From Lewinellaceae bacterium (GTDB lineage: Bacteria > Bacteroidota > Bacteroidia > Chitinophagales > Saprospiraceae): a stretch of DNA of 64,000 bases. A model generated the notes under the pieces. That model made no database searches. It saw nothing but the letters and a program-made list of their open reading frames with translations, and was not told the DNA's origin. The number at the start of each line of letters is the position of its first letter. Position 1 is the stretch's first letter. The position numbers were made by a program, and so were the translations under genes. Below, piece after piece: positions 1 to 9,354 of the stretch. Location: positions 32,598-96,597 of the forward strand of contig JADJOD010000026.1 of NCBI GenBank assembly GCA_016713985.1. Direction: 5' to 3'.

Positions 1-1017
1 AAAGCCATTTTTCTGGACGAATGGTTGCGCATTCGCAAAGGGGAAAAAAGTGCCACCGGCAAGGAGGTGTGCCTGAGTTTTGACGACGGCCTGCTCGATA
101 ATTGGGTATATGCCTTCCCGGTCGCCAAAAAATACGGCATGAAGTTCACCCTGTTCGTGTCTCCCGAATGTATCGAACCCCGCCAGGTGGTGCGACCAAC
201 TCTGGAAGACGTTTGGAACGGCCAAATCCGCTCGTCCGAACTGGAAGAACTCGGCTACCTGTCGTGGGAAGAACTCAAAGTAATGCAGGAATCCGGTGTT
301 GTGGACGTGCAATCCCACACCATGACCCACGCAAAATACGTCTCGGGCCCACGCATCAAAGGATTTTACTACGGCGGTTTTAAAGGCCTGCACCCGATTC
401 TGAACGCTCACCCGGAGATCAGGGCCACCTATATGGGTATCCCGGATTTTGAAAAAAAATTACCGCTCGGGACAGCCTTGTTTGAAGAAACTTCGGCTGT
501 GGTGGTAAAAAAACATACTGTAAATCAGGATTTTATCGCAGAATCTGCCGCGTTGGCAAAAGCGCAAAATCTTTCCGACCCCGCAACACGTCCGGCTTTT
601 GAGCAGGCCGTACTTCAACTGGCGGAGCGTTACAGCCAGTCCGGCAAACTGATCACCGGCGTTGAAGCCGACCAGGATTACCGCAAACGGCTGGCTTATG
701 AAGTGGTTGACTCCAAACAAATCATCGAAGACAAACTGAAAAAACCCGTCCGGTTCCTCTGCTGGCCGCACGGAGACAATAATTCCGCTACCCACGTACT
801 GGCAAAAGAGTCGGGCTACCTCGCCACGACTTCCGGCAAAATGCTCTCCGAACGGGAAAACGTAGACCGAATCCCCAGAATCGCCGCAGATTTCGACAGC
901 AGCCCCTGGGTGAACAGGCAGAAGTTTCATTTCAAAACCGCCGCCCATTACCGCCGCCAACCCTATTATGCTATCTGGGCATTGAATGAATTGAAAAACA
1001 AGGTTTTACAGCACTGA
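1..1017 (+). CDS. Polysaccharide deacetylase (CE4/NodB), 5' truncated by window edge
   Basis: The frame is open from base 1, so the N-terminus lies outside the window; 338 residues are visible. The CE4 metal-binding motif SFDDG is at visible residues 26-30, the second motif SHTMTH near 105-110, and a CWPHGD segment (the usual Y/W-P-x-G motif) follows about 150 residues later. Known family role: metal-dependent removal of N- or O-acetyl groups from polysaccharides. A roughly 100-residue insert between motifs 2 and 3 makes it longer than a minimal NodB domain. Its stop overlaps the next start as ATGA, so it is translationally coupled to the asparagine-synthetase-like gene. Substrate unknown; role in the surface polysaccharide locus is inferred from context. 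Confidence 0.85.
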   Translation, partial: KAIFLDEWLRIRKGEKSATGKEVCLSFDDGLLDNWVYAFPVAKKYGMKFTLFVSPECIEPRQVVRPTLEDVWNGQIRSSELEELGYLSWEELKVMQESGVVDVQSHTMTHAKYVSGPRIKGFYYGGFKGLHPILNAHPEIRATYMGIPDFEKKLPLGTALFEETSAVVVKKHTVNQDFIAESAALAKAQNLSDPATRPAFEQAVLQLAERYSQSGKLITGVEADQDYRKRLAYEVVDSKQIIEDKLKKPVRFLCWPHGDNNSATHVLAKESGYLATTSGKMLSERENVDRIPRIAADFDSSPWVNRQKFHFKTAAHYRRQPYYAIWALNELKNKVLQH

Positions 1018-2783
1018 TGTTTTTTTATATCGACATATTACATACACAGGATAAGGGTGTAAACCTATCCGCTTTACCCCTCGGTGAAGGCCTTCCTGCC
1101 TCCGTGACCGACGGTACCCTGTATGTCCGGCAGGGCAAACAGCGGCTGTTGCAATTCGAGGTAGCGGGCGGGCAGTTGCTGCTCCTGGGCGACCCGGTAT
1201 TTTCTCCGTCGGAACAAGTGTTCGGCGCCATGATTCCCGCACCGGGCAAAGTGGACCAGGATGTATTGTTCCGGGAGATCAAAGGGCATTATTACTGGTT
1301 TTATATCCGGGACAAACAATTGTACTGCGGTTCTTCGTTTGGCGCGGTTTTTCCCGTTTACTACTACCGGACGGGAAGCCGGATCGCGATCAGTTCGTCC
1401 TCCCGGATTCTGGCCGAAAAAATGGGGCTGGATGAACGGGATAAACGCAATCTGCTGGAGCGGCTGCTGTTCAATTATACCTTTTTTAATTCCACCTGGT
1501 GGAAGGAAATCAAACTGCTGGAAGCACACCGGTACCTGCATGTCGCCGACGGCGGCGCCGGGGTGGCCGGCTCTTTTGAAATAAGCGACTATTTCACTGC
1601 TCCGGAAGACTTTTCCCGGGACAGTCTCCACGAATTATCCCGGATTTTTCAGGAAGAGACCCAAAAATTCTTCCCGGAGGCCACTTTCGGCATTTCACTC
1701 ACGGGCGGGTTTGACGGCAGGACGCTTGTTGCGGCGGCCCGCAAGGCAAACCGGGACTTTTTCACCTACAGTTTCGGTCGGCCGGATTCAACGGATGTAA
1801 GTCTGCCCGCGCGGCAGGCAGCCCGGCTGAACGTGCCGTATTTCCCGATATTTTTGGATGACCAGTACGTCGCTCAGCATTCCCTGGAATCCGCGTGGTC
1901 GTTTATGGACCGGACGGAATACAACGGCAATTTCGGCAGACCCCATTATTATTATGCTGCGGGCCGTTTGGCGGAAAAAACGAACGTCATCCTGACCGGA
2001 AACTTTGGCAGCGAACTGTTCCGGGCGCTTCATCTTCCGGGCGTGATGATGAGTGAACACCTGATTCGTGTATTTGCCTCGCAGGATAACTCGTGGAAGG
2101 ACGAATTAAGCCGGTATACCCGGCAACTGGATGCCGATTTTTTCAGCGAAGAGATCGACGCTTTGATCGCAGATATCGAAGCTTACATTGATAAAATGAA
2201 AGGTTGGGAGGCCAATCACAAATTCTATCATTTCGTTTTTAACGAGATTTTCCGGAAATACTTCGGCCCCGAATTAGTGATGCAAAGCCATTTCCTCAAC
2301 AACCGCACGCCTTATCTGAACCTTCATTTTTTCAGGCAATTAAACCGGACCATCTGGTCGGGGGTCCATTCCCGGCTTTTTGAAAAACAGAAAAGCAAAC
2401 GGATGAAAGGGCAAATGTTTTACGCCACTTTTATCAAACAGGCCGACCCCGATCTTTTTTACCTGAATACCAACAAGGGGTACAGCCCGGCCGACGTGCT
2501 GACACCGTGGCGGCTGCCCATACTGGCCGGGCGGGTGGTGTGGCATAAATACCTCAATCACAAGGAAATAGATGACAACTCCGTACATGCCTTTATTCAA
2601 CGGAACCACCAGGCCATTTCCGGGGCAATCGGTCATTCCGTTCCGCCTTTTTTAAGGGCGCTGTGTGAAAAAGCCGACCTGGAAATACCTGCCGGGCAAC
2701 ACATCGACAAACATATCAAACATTTTTCCATCGGAGCCGGCTGGATGAAGGCCGGGATCGTACAACCCGAGTTTCAACAATAA
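1017..2783 (+). CDS. Asparagine-synthetase-family protein lacking the glutaminase cysteine
   Basis: 588 residues. The C-terminal half carries a PP-loop-like ATP motif, S-L-T-G-G-F-D-G-R at residues 227-235, in place of the canonical SGGxDS, and a later GNFGSELFR segment as in the asparagine synthetase fold. The N-terminal half resembles the Ntn-type domain but starts MFFYID, with no Cys at position 2, so glutamine hydrolysis is not expected. It may make an amide or amide-like bond using ammonia or an amine supplied in trans. Family members recur in exopolysaccharide loci. It begins inside the stop of the upstream deacetylase (ATGA). The true substrate cannot be read from sequence. Confidence 0.75.
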   Translation: MFFYIDILHTQDKGVNLSALPLGEGLPASVTDGTLYVRQGKQRLLQFEVAGGQLLLLGDPVFSPSEQVFGAMIPAPGKVDQDVLFREIKGHYYWFYIRDKQLYCGSSFGAVFPVYYYRTGSRIAISSSSRILAEKMGLDERDKRNLLERLLFNYTFFNSTWWKEIKLLEAHRYLHVADGGAGVAGSFEISDYFTAPEDFSRDSLHELSRIFQEETQKFFPEATFGISLTGGFDGRTLVAAARKANRDFFTYSFGRPDSTDVSLPARQAARLNVPYFPIFLDDQYVAQHSLESAWSFMDRTEYNGNFGRPHYYYAAGRLAEKTNVILTGNFGSELFRALHLPGVMMSEHLIRVFASQDNSWKDELSRYTRQLDADFFSEEIDALIADIEAYIDKMKGWEANHKFYHFVFNEIFRKYFGPELVMQSHFLNNRTPYLNLHFFRQLNRTIWSGVHSRLFEKQKSKRMKGQMFYATFIKQADPDLFYLNTNKGYSPADVLTPWRLPILAGRVVWHKYLNHKEIDDNSVHAFIQRNHQAISGAIGHSVPPFLRALCEKADLEIPAGQHIDKHIKHFSIGAGWMKAGIVQPEFQQ

Positions 2784-2866
2784 CCATTCTTTTTAATCCG
2801 ATGAGTAGAACACAGCTATCACCACCACATTGCATTTTATTTAACATTTCTGAAGCCAAGTTAGCC

Positions 2867-3976
2867 ATGATAGCAAACGTTACTTACTCGTATCCGGATC
2901 CTGAATTTTGGGCCGAGTATGTCGAACTTTGGAATAACAGCCTCCATCAACCCGTATTTAAATCGCCCAATTACATCCGGTACCTGGCCGACCGGTACCG
3001 GGATTCGCTTGCCATATTCCGGTATATGCCGGCCGGCAAGTTGAAAGCCGCCATATTTTTTCGGAAAGAAGGGCAGGAATACCGCCTGTTGACAGACGTA
3101 AAAGCCGATCACAATTTTTTTGTCATACACAAAGAGTGCACGCAGGAAGAAATTTATTCATTTTTCAAACTCTTCCTGGCCGCAGTAAAAAAAGAAAAAT
3201 GGTCCGTTTCGCTGCTCGTGCAACCGTCGTGGGCCTCCTATGCCGATACGTTCACTTTGGCGGCGCAGGCCAGCGGCTTGTACTGGAATATCAGCGAACG
3301 TTCGGTATGCCCGATTCTGGAAGAAGAATCGCCTGAAAAACTGTTTGAAAACCTCAACAGTTCGCGGGAACTCCGATACCGGGTCAACCGGATAAAAAGT
3401 CAGTTAAACGGCGAGTTCGAAATATTCCGGGGTGATGAAGACCTGGACAATTGGTTAACTCGCTTCACGGAATTGCACGGTATCCGCTGGAATAACACCA
3501 ACACCCCTTCGCGGTATACCACTGAAGAAGGAATTAAATTCCTGAAAAATTGTCTGTTATCGTGGATTCAGGACAACACGTTGGTACGGTTTTCGGTAAA
3601 GGTGAAGGGAGAGCGTATCGGATTTGTTATTTGTTTGATACAGCAAAATTCACTGATCCATCACTCCACGGCTTATGACGATACGTACTACAAATACAGC
3701 CCCGGCAAAGCCCTGATTCTGGTGATTGCGGAATGGATGAAAAATAACGGTTTAAATATCCTGGACTTTGGAGAAGGCAAAGAGGAGTATAAATATTCAT
3801 ACACCAACAAAGAGCACGTTTTAAACCAGATATCCATATCGAATTATTCCAATTTTTCTTTTATCCTGAAAAGCAAACTTAAAAACGCCATCAGGGAAAA
3901 GATGAACGGAAATCCGCGATTAAAACAATTCATAAAAGAGAAACTGAAACCGATTGCGCTTCGCAGCAAGGTTTGA
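2867..3976 (+). CDS. GNAT-superfamily acyltransferase, CelD/FemAB-like (paralogue 1)
   Basis: Start chosen at the ATG at 2867 (369 aa), because MIANVTYSYPD then aligns end to end with MKTEITFSNPD of the next gene; an in-frame ATG at 2801 would add 22 unmatched residues. The protein has the two-lobed CelD/FemAB-like organisation, with the conserved C-terminal segments SPGKAL and LDFGEGKEEYKY. No signal peptide is seen. The family transfers acyl or aminoacyl groups to cell-envelope sugars or peptides. With its neighbour it forms a tandem duplication between an asparagine-synthetase-like and an ATP-grasp protein. Acyl-group modification of the polysaccharide or its precursor is inferred. Confidence 0.75.
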   Translation: MIANVTYSYPDPEFWAEYVELWNNSLHQPVFKSPNYIRYLADRYRDSLAIFRYMPAGKLKAAIFFRKEGQEYRLLTDVKADHNFFVIHKECTQEEIYSFFKLFLAAVKKEKWSVSLLVQPSWASYADTFTLAAQASGLYWNISERSVCPILEEESPEKLFENLNSSRELRYRVNRIKSQLNGEFEIFRGDEDLDNWLTRFTELHGIRWNNTNTPSRYTTEEGIKFLKNCLLSWIQDNTLVRFSVKVKGERIGFVICLIQQNSLIHHSTAYDDTYYKYSPGKALILVIAEWMKNNGLNILDFGEGKEEYKYSYTNKEHVLNQISISNYSNFSFILKSKLKNAIREKMNGNPRLKQFIKEKLKPIALRSKV

Positions 3977-4003
3977 TACACTGCTTGTCAAAACATAGTA
4001 TAG

Positions 4004-5227
4004 ATGAAAACTGAGATTACCTTTTCCAATCCGGATCAACGATTCTGGGAGGATTATGCCGATTTATGGGAAAACAGTTCCCATAAATCGGTATTCCAGG
4101 CGCCTTCTTTTTTGCGCTATCTGGCTCAGAAATTTGACCAGACACTGGCAGTATACCATTGCTACCAGGAGCAAAAATTGATGGGTGTTGTGTTTTTGCG
4201 CAATGATGACGGTATTTACAAATTGCTCAGCGAGATCAAGGCGGATTACAACTTTATCACGATCCGCAAGGATTGTACAAAAGAGGAAACCGAATCTTTT
4301 TTCCGGAGCTTTTTCGAAGAAATTAAAACACGCGGCTGGGCCCTGATCCTGAATTACCAGCCTTCCTGGGCGGGTTATTTAAAAGTGATGAAGCAGCAAG
4401 GAAAAACGAGCAAATTATACCTGGATATTTCCAAACATTCCATTTGCCCGTTTTTGGAAACCGAAACACCCGGCGGTATTTTAGAGTGGTTTAACGGTCT
4501 GAAAAATTTCCGTTATTACGTGAACCGCTTAAAAAAACAGCAAAACGCTGATTTCGAGGTTTTTACAAGTGATGAAGACCTCGATCTATGGGTGGAACAG
4601 TTTTGTATCTGCCATGTAAAACGTTGGAAAGGCACAACTTCTCCGTCCGTTTACAACCGGCCCGAAAAACAGGAATTGCTTAAAAATGCATTCCGGACCT
4701 GGGCAAAAGATGGCTTGCTGACGCGTTTTTCCATCCGGATCGGCGAGGAACGGGTTGCTTTCAACGTAGCACTGCGGCAAGGCAATGCCCTCGTCGGTCA
4801 CACGCAGGCCTATGACCTGGATTTCGCCAAATTCAGCCCCGGCAAAGCGTTGATGTACTTCATCGGCGAATGGATGTCGAAAAACAATTTTGTCAAAATC
4901 GACTTCGGTAAAGGGGGTGAAGCGTACAAATTCGGCATGACCAACGGCGAACTGGAATTGTATAAAATTTTTGTTTCCTCCTACACCAACCTGGCCTTCA
5001 TCCTGAAATCGAAGATGGAGTCCACCGCGCGATCCAATTCGGGGTTTATTGCCATTTACCGGGGAAAGATCAAACCTAAGATACAAGCCGCAAAAATCAA
5101 TATGATGACCAAGGTGTCCAAGTTGTTTTTGCTGCTCGTTTCCTCCATGTTCGTGCAGTTGCCCGGCAAACGTTCGGAAAGTTTTTCTTTTTTATTCGAA
5201 CGCTGCGAATACCTTTTTGAAATATAA
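4004..5227 (+). CDS. GNAT-superfamily acyltransferase, CelD/FemAB-like (paralogue 2)
   Basis: 407 residues, clearly paralogous to the preceding gene: FWEDYADLWENS matches FWAEYVELWNNS, and both have SPGKAL followed by DFG.G.E.YK. It is longer at the C-terminus, with about 40 extra residues including a hydrophobic stretch SKLFLLLVSSMFVQL that the first copy lacks, which could attach it to the membrane. The gap to paralogue 1 is 27 bp, so the two are probably cotranscribed. Divergence is substantial, so the duplication is old and the two copies may use different acyl donors or acceptors (inference). Confidence 0.75.
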   Translation: MKTEITFSNPDQRFWEDYADLWENSSHKSVFQAPSFLRYLAQKFDQTLAVYHCYQEQKLMGVVFLRNDDGIYKLLSEIKADYNFITIRKDCTKEETESFFRSFFEEIKTRGWALILNYQPSWAGYLKVMKQQGKTSKLYLDISKHSICPFLETETPGGILEWFNGLKNFRYYVNRLKKQQNADFEVFTSDEDLDLWVEQFCICHVKRWKGTTSPSVYNRPEKQELLKNAFRTWAKDGLLTRFSIRIGEERVAFNVALRQGNALVGHTQAYDLDFAKFSPGKALMYFIGEWMSKNNFVKIDFGKGGEAYKFGMTNGELELYKIFVSSYTNLAFILKSKMESTARSNSGFIAIYRGKIKPKIQAAKINMMTKVSKLFLLLVSSMFVQLPGKRSESFSFLFERCEYLFEI

Positions 5228-5306
5228 CAATGTGGATAAATTTTTAGTCTAAGTGCTTCACGATCAACGTGTCGAAGCGCAAGCATCAAAACCCAGCAAT
5301 GCGATT

Positions 5307-6353
5307 ATGAGAAAACTGAAACTCGCAATTTTAAAGGTTGACATTGATAAAGACTACCAGGTATGGGAAACCGTCTGCCGGGAAATGGATGACTTGGTGG
5401 AGTTTGAATCGGTGGCTATCGACCGGTCCGACTGGCTGAACCACATCCGGAAAGGCAACTTCGATGGCCTGCTCGCCATGCCACCCGGTATCACGAATGT
5501 ATATAAAAATATGTATGATGAGCGGGTAAACATCCTGCAATCCATACTCGGATTACCGGTATACCCGTCCATGGAGGAGATCATGGTGTACGAGAATAAA
5601 AAGTACCTCTCCTACTGGCTGGCAGCCAACAACATTCCGCATCCCAAAACGTGGGTGTTTTATCAGCAGGAAGAAGCGCTCGAGTTTGTGGCGCAGGCGC
5701 AGATACCCATAGTGGGCAAAACCAATGTCGGCGCATCCGGCCGGGGTGTTTCTATCTTGAAATCCAATGCAGAAGCCCTTGATTATGTGCGCGATACGTT
5801 TTCCGGCAAAGGAGCGGTGCGCAGCACGGGACCGAATTTGCAAAAAAAAGGATTGCTGCTCCGCGCCGTAAAAAAACTCGCGAATCCGCGGGAATTTATG
5901 GACCGCCTGAAACACTACAAAGCAGAAGGTTCTGAAATTCAAAAAGATTACGTCATTTTTCAGGAATTTATTCCACACGACTTCGAATGGCGCTGCGTGC
6001 GGATCGGGCCCTCGTTTTTTGCCCATAAAAAAATGGTAAAAGGGGAAAAAGCCAGCGGCAGTCTCATCAAAGGTTACGAAAACCCGCCCTTTGCCCTGCT
6101 CGATTTCGTCCGGGAAGTAACGGACAAACGCCATTTTCGCTCCCAATCCGTGGATGTTTTTGAATCAACCGACGGCAGATACTTAGTCAACGAAATGCAA
6201 TGCACTTTCGGCCAGTCCGACCCCTATCAAATGCTCGTGGACGGCGTGCCGGGCAGGTACCGCTACATCGACCGGGAATGGGTATTCGAAGCGGGCGATT
6301 TTAATAAACACCGTTCCTTTTGCTGCGGCTGGAATATTTTGTTGACAGCCTGA
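5307..6353 (+). CDS. ATP-grasp domain protein
   Basis: 348 residues from the ATG at 5307 (MRKLKLAIL), preferred over the upstream start at 5253 because the extra 18 residues are low-complexity and not part of the fold. Visible ATP-grasp features are the VGKTNVGASGRGV nucleotide-binding loop, the IFQEFIPHDFEWR strand and the catalytic-end segment VNEMQCTFGQSDPY, where the more common ExN is replaced by EMQ. The family forms carboxylate-amine (amide or peptide-type) or thioester bonds through acyl-phosphates. Placed between GNAT-like transferases and a glycosyltransferase, it is a candidate for attaching an amino acid or activating a carboxyl sugar (inference). Confidence 0.75.
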   Translation: MRKLKLAILKVDIDKDYQVWETVCREMDDLVEFESVAIDRSDWLNHIRKGNFDGLLAMPPGITNVYKNMYDERVNILQSILGLPVYPSMEEIMVYENKKYLSYWLAANNIPHPKTWVFYQQEEALEFVAQAQIPIVGKTNVGASGRGVSILKSNAEALDYVRDTFSGKGAVRSTGPNLQKKGLLLRAVKKLANPREFMDRLKHYKAEGSEIQKDYVIFQEFIPHDFEWRCVRIGPSFFAHKKMVKGEKASGSLIKGYENPPFALLDFVREVTDKRHFRSQSVDVFESTDGRYLVNEMQCTFGQSDPYQMLVDGVPGRYRYIDREWVFEAGDFNKHRSFCCGWNILLTA

Positions 6354-6378
6354 ACAGCGCCAAACCAGTCCTCAGCCA

Positions 6379-7395
6379 ATGAAAGTTTTATTTGTAGTCA
6401 GTGGCAACAACGCCTACTACGATGTCGCGCCTTTTATCAAATCACAGGGCGATTCGCTGGAACAGGCAGGCGTTGAAGTGTCTTATTTCCTGATCAAAGG
6501 AAAAGGATTGTTCAACTATATCAAAAACGTCGGTCCGCTGAAAAAACACCTGAAGGAACATCCGGCGGATATTCTGCATGCGCACTATTCCTTGTGCGGC
6601 TGGGTGGCAGTACTGGCAGCCGGGGGCATTCCCGTGGTATTGTCTTTTATGGGCGATGACGTATTTGGAGCACACACCGCGCAGGACAAAAGAAATTTGA
6701 AAAGCTGGCTGCTGACCTGGCTGGGAAGAGCCGTGCAGCCCTTTGTACAGGCCATAATTTGCAAATCGGAAGGGATGATGGGCGCCGTTTACCGGAAAAA
6801 CATCAGCTACCTGATACCGAATGGCGTCCGGCTCGAACAGTTTAACGTAAATCCTGCGGGATACCGGGAAGAACTGGGGATTGACCCCCACAAAAAACAG
6901 GTTCTTTTTCTCGGCAACCCCTCGGACATGAACAAAAACATCGCCCTGGTGGAATCCGCGCTGGACCTCCTCAACCTGCCGGATGTGGAATTACTCGTTC
7001 GTTATAAAGTATCGCACGACCTGGTGGTCAAATACCTGAATTCAGCCGATGTTTTTGTGCTCTGTTCCTTTTCGGAAGGCTCTCCCAATGTTGTAAAAGA
7101 AGCTATGGCCTGCAATTGCCCGATGGTCGTGACCAATGTGGGTGATGCGGCGCAGGTGGTGGCACAAACACCCGGATGTTTTGTATCCGCTTCGTTCCAA
7201 CCGGAGGATTTTGCCGAAAAACTCAAACTGGCGCTCCTGTTTGCCGAACAAAACGGCCGGACCAATGGCAGAGCAGACCTGGCAACACTCGGCCTCGATG
7301 CCGAAAGTATTGCACAACGTGTTGTGTCTGTTTATGATAAGGTCATGAACAAGCCTGTTTACATCAACCAACAATCATTCGAAAATATCAATTAA
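6379..7395 (+). CDS. Glycosyltransferase family 4 (GT-B)
   Basis: 338 residues. N-terminal Rossmann half starts MKVLFVVSG, then HAHYSLCGW and SFMGDDVFG; the C-terminal half has the GT4 donor-site signature SEGSPNVVKEAMACNCPMV (the EX7E region). Such enzymes transfer a sugar from a nucleotide donor to a lipid-linked or growing glycan on the cytoplasmic side of the inner membrane. Only 2 bp separate its stop from the AsnB start, so the two are coupled. Donor and acceptor cannot be deduced. Confidence 0.9.
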   Translation: MKVLFVVSGNNAYYDVAPFIKSQGDSLEQAGVEVSYFLIKGKGLFNYIKNVGPLKKHLKEHPADILHAHYSLCGWVAVLAAGGIPVVLSFMGDDVFGAHTAQDKRNLKSWLLTWLGRAVQPFVQAIICKSEGMMGAVYRKNISYLIPNGVRLEQFNVNPAGYREELGIDPHKKQVLFLGNPSDMNKNIALVESALDLLNLPDVELLVRYKVSHDLVVKYLNSADVFVLCSFSEGSPNVVKEAMACNCPMVVTNVGDAAQVVAQTPGCFVSASFQPEDFAEKLKLALLFAEQNGRTNGRADLATLGLDAESIAQRVVSVYDKVMNKPVYINQQSFENIN

Positions 7396-7397
7396 TC

Positions 7398-9251
7398 ATG
7401 TGCGGCATATCCGGAATTATTCACTTCGATCGATCGCCTGTCCGCGAAGAGCAGGTCAAATCAATGATGAAGGCAATGAAACACCGCGGTCCGAACGACG
7501 ACGGCCTTTTTCTCGAAGAAAATCTCGGGCTTGGTTTTGTACGGCTGAGTATCATTGACCTGACTATGGACGGACACCAACCCATGTTCTCGCACGACCA
7601 GCGCTACGTAATGGTTTTTAACGGCGAGATTTTCAATTACGTGGAGTTGCGCGAAGAACTGAAATCAAAAGGGCATCAATTTAAAACAAAAACGGACACC
7701 GAGGTATTGCTGACCTCCTACATAGAATGGGGCGAAGATATGCTTCACCACCTCAACGGAACGTGGGCTTTTGCCACTTACGACCCGGACGAAAAGACAC
7801 TTTTTGCTACCCGGGACCGCTATGGCATCAAACCCTTTTATTACGTCATCGAGGACAACCGTTTTATGTTCGCTTCGGAAATCCCCTGCCTGCTTTCCGT
7901 AATGAGCAAAAAACCCGAACCCGACCGCTCTTCCCTGTTCGATTTTCTGGTTTACAACCGGACGGACCAAACGGAGCGTACGATGTTCCGCGACATAAAA
8001 AAACTCAACCACGGCCAGTTTATGCGGGTCAGGGTCCGGCCGTCCACCGAAAAAGGCACCGACGCTGTTTCGATCCGCAAATGGTACGACTTGAAAAGTG
8101 AACTCAAACAACCGTTCCGGAGCCCGGAAGAATTCAGGGAATCCTTCCAATCGTCCATTGACCTGCGCCTGAGAAGCGACGTACCCGTGGGGGTATGCCT
8201 CAGCGGCGGACTCGATTCGTCCAGCATCGTGTCGGTGTTGCTGAAAGATTTTAACAAAAAAGATCTGCACACTTTTTCGGCCGTGTACGGTGAAGACAAG
8301 TACGGCGATGAATCCAAGTTCATCAACCTTTACCGGCCCGAACTGGAAAACATGCACTACATCCAGCCGGATGAAAACACCCTGCTTGCCGACATCGACT
8401 CGATCGTTCGGGCGCATGCCGAACCCGTTGCAGGCACCGGCCCGTACGCACAATACAAGGTAATGGAACTGGCGAGGGAAAATGTTACCGTAACCCTCGA
8501 CGGCCAGGGCGCCGATGAAATGCTCGCCGGCTACCACTACTTTTTCGGGTTTCACTTCAAAAACCTGTTGCGAAAAGGGCGTGTGGGAAAATTGGCCAGC
8601 GAAATGGCGCATTATTACATGAAGCACTCGGCCTTTCTGGGCATTCTGAGTTATATTTTGTTCATGCTGCCCGCCGGTTTGCGGGCGCGGGCGCGGGTGA
8701 TGGAAAACGGCTATATCGACCCGGAATTCTACCGCTCCTTTGCTGCAGAAAACACCACCATTGCAGGTGAATTATACGGCTCTCAGACGTTGAAGGATGC
8801 CCTGATCAACCACTTCGAGTTCAAACTGGAACACCTTTTGAAGTGGGAAGACCGCAATTCCATGTGGTTTTCACTCGAAGCGCGGGTGCCTTTTCTGGAT
8901 CACCGCCTCGTTGAACGCACTTTGTCGCTGGGCGACGACCTCATCATCAACGACGGTATGACCAAATATATACTTCGCGAAGCGATGAAAGGCCGGTTAC
9001 CCGAGCCGATCCGTACCCGAAAAGACAAAATCGGCTTCGGAACGCCGCACGACGAGTGGTTCAGGACGCCCGTTTTTCAAAAATATATCAAAGAAATCAT
9101 TTACTCCCCGGAGTTTGCTTCAAGAGGGCTGGTCGACGTAAAAAAGGTGCAGGAGATTTATGCCAAACATCTCGCGCGCAAAGGCAACCACGGCAAAGAG
9201 ATCTGGAAATGGATCCATATGGAAAAGTGGTTCAATACTTTTATTGACTGA
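7398..9251 (+). CDS. asnB: Asparagine synthase (glutamine-hydrolysing), AsnB type
   Basis: 617 residues. Begins MCGISGI, so the catalytic Cys2 of the class II glutaminase domain is present; the FNGEIFNY and ATDRYG-like segments follow. The synthetase domain has the canonical PP-loop SGGLDSS starting at residue 269 and LDGQGADEMLAGY. A full-length two-domain enzyme: glutamine ammonia is channelled to an acyl-adenylate. Although it could make free asparagine, copies embedded in surface-polysaccharide loci often amidate sugar carboxyls or related substrates, and that is more likely here (inference from context). Confidence 0.9.
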   Translation: MCGISGIIHFDRSPVREEQVKSMMKAMKHRGPNDDGLFLEENLGLGFVRLSIIDLTMDGHQPMFSHDQRYVMVFNGEIFNYVELREELKSKGHQFKTKTDTEVLLTSYIEWGEDMLHHLNGTWAFATYDPDEKTLFATRDRYGIKPFYYVIEDNRFMFASEIPCLLSVMSKKPEPDRSSLFDFLVYNRTDQTERTMFRDIKKLNHGQFMRVRVRPSTEKGTDAVSIRKWYDLKSELKQPFRSPEEFRESFQSSIDLRLRSDVPVGVCLSGGLDSSSIVSVLLKDFNKKDLHTFSAVYGEDKYGDESKFINLYRPELENMHYIQPDENTLLADIDSIVRAHAEPVAGTGPYAQYKVMELARENVTVTLDGQGADEMLAGYHYFFGFHFKNLLRKGRVGKLASEMAHYYMKHSAFLGILSYILFMLPAGLRARARVMENGYIDPEFYRSFAAENTTIAGELYGSQTLKDALINHFEFKLEHLLKWEDRNSMWFSLEARVPFLDHRLVERTLSLGDDLIINDGMTKYILREAMKGRLPEPIRTRKDKIGFGTPHDEWFRTPVFQKYIKEIIYSPEFASRGLVDVKKVQEIYAKHLARKGNHGKEIWKWIHMEKWFNTFID

Positions 9252-9322
9252 TCCGATTTTAAGTAAGCGGACAAAATTAATGCGACCAATTTTCTTCGGA
9301 ACATTCTGATAATGAAGCATCC

Positions 9323-9342
9323 GGACGGAAAAATTTCCGTCC
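9323..9342 (+). other. Small perfect hairpin before a deacetylase gene
   Basis: Nine-bp arms (GGACGGAAA and its complement) around a 2-nt AA loop lie 13 bp upstream of the ATG at 9355, in the 103-bp gap after asnB, the longest gap so far in the operon. There is no T tract after it, so it is not a clear terminator. It could be an RNA-processing or translation-modulating element. Confidence 0.4.
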
Positions 9343-9354
9343 AACCACTCACCG

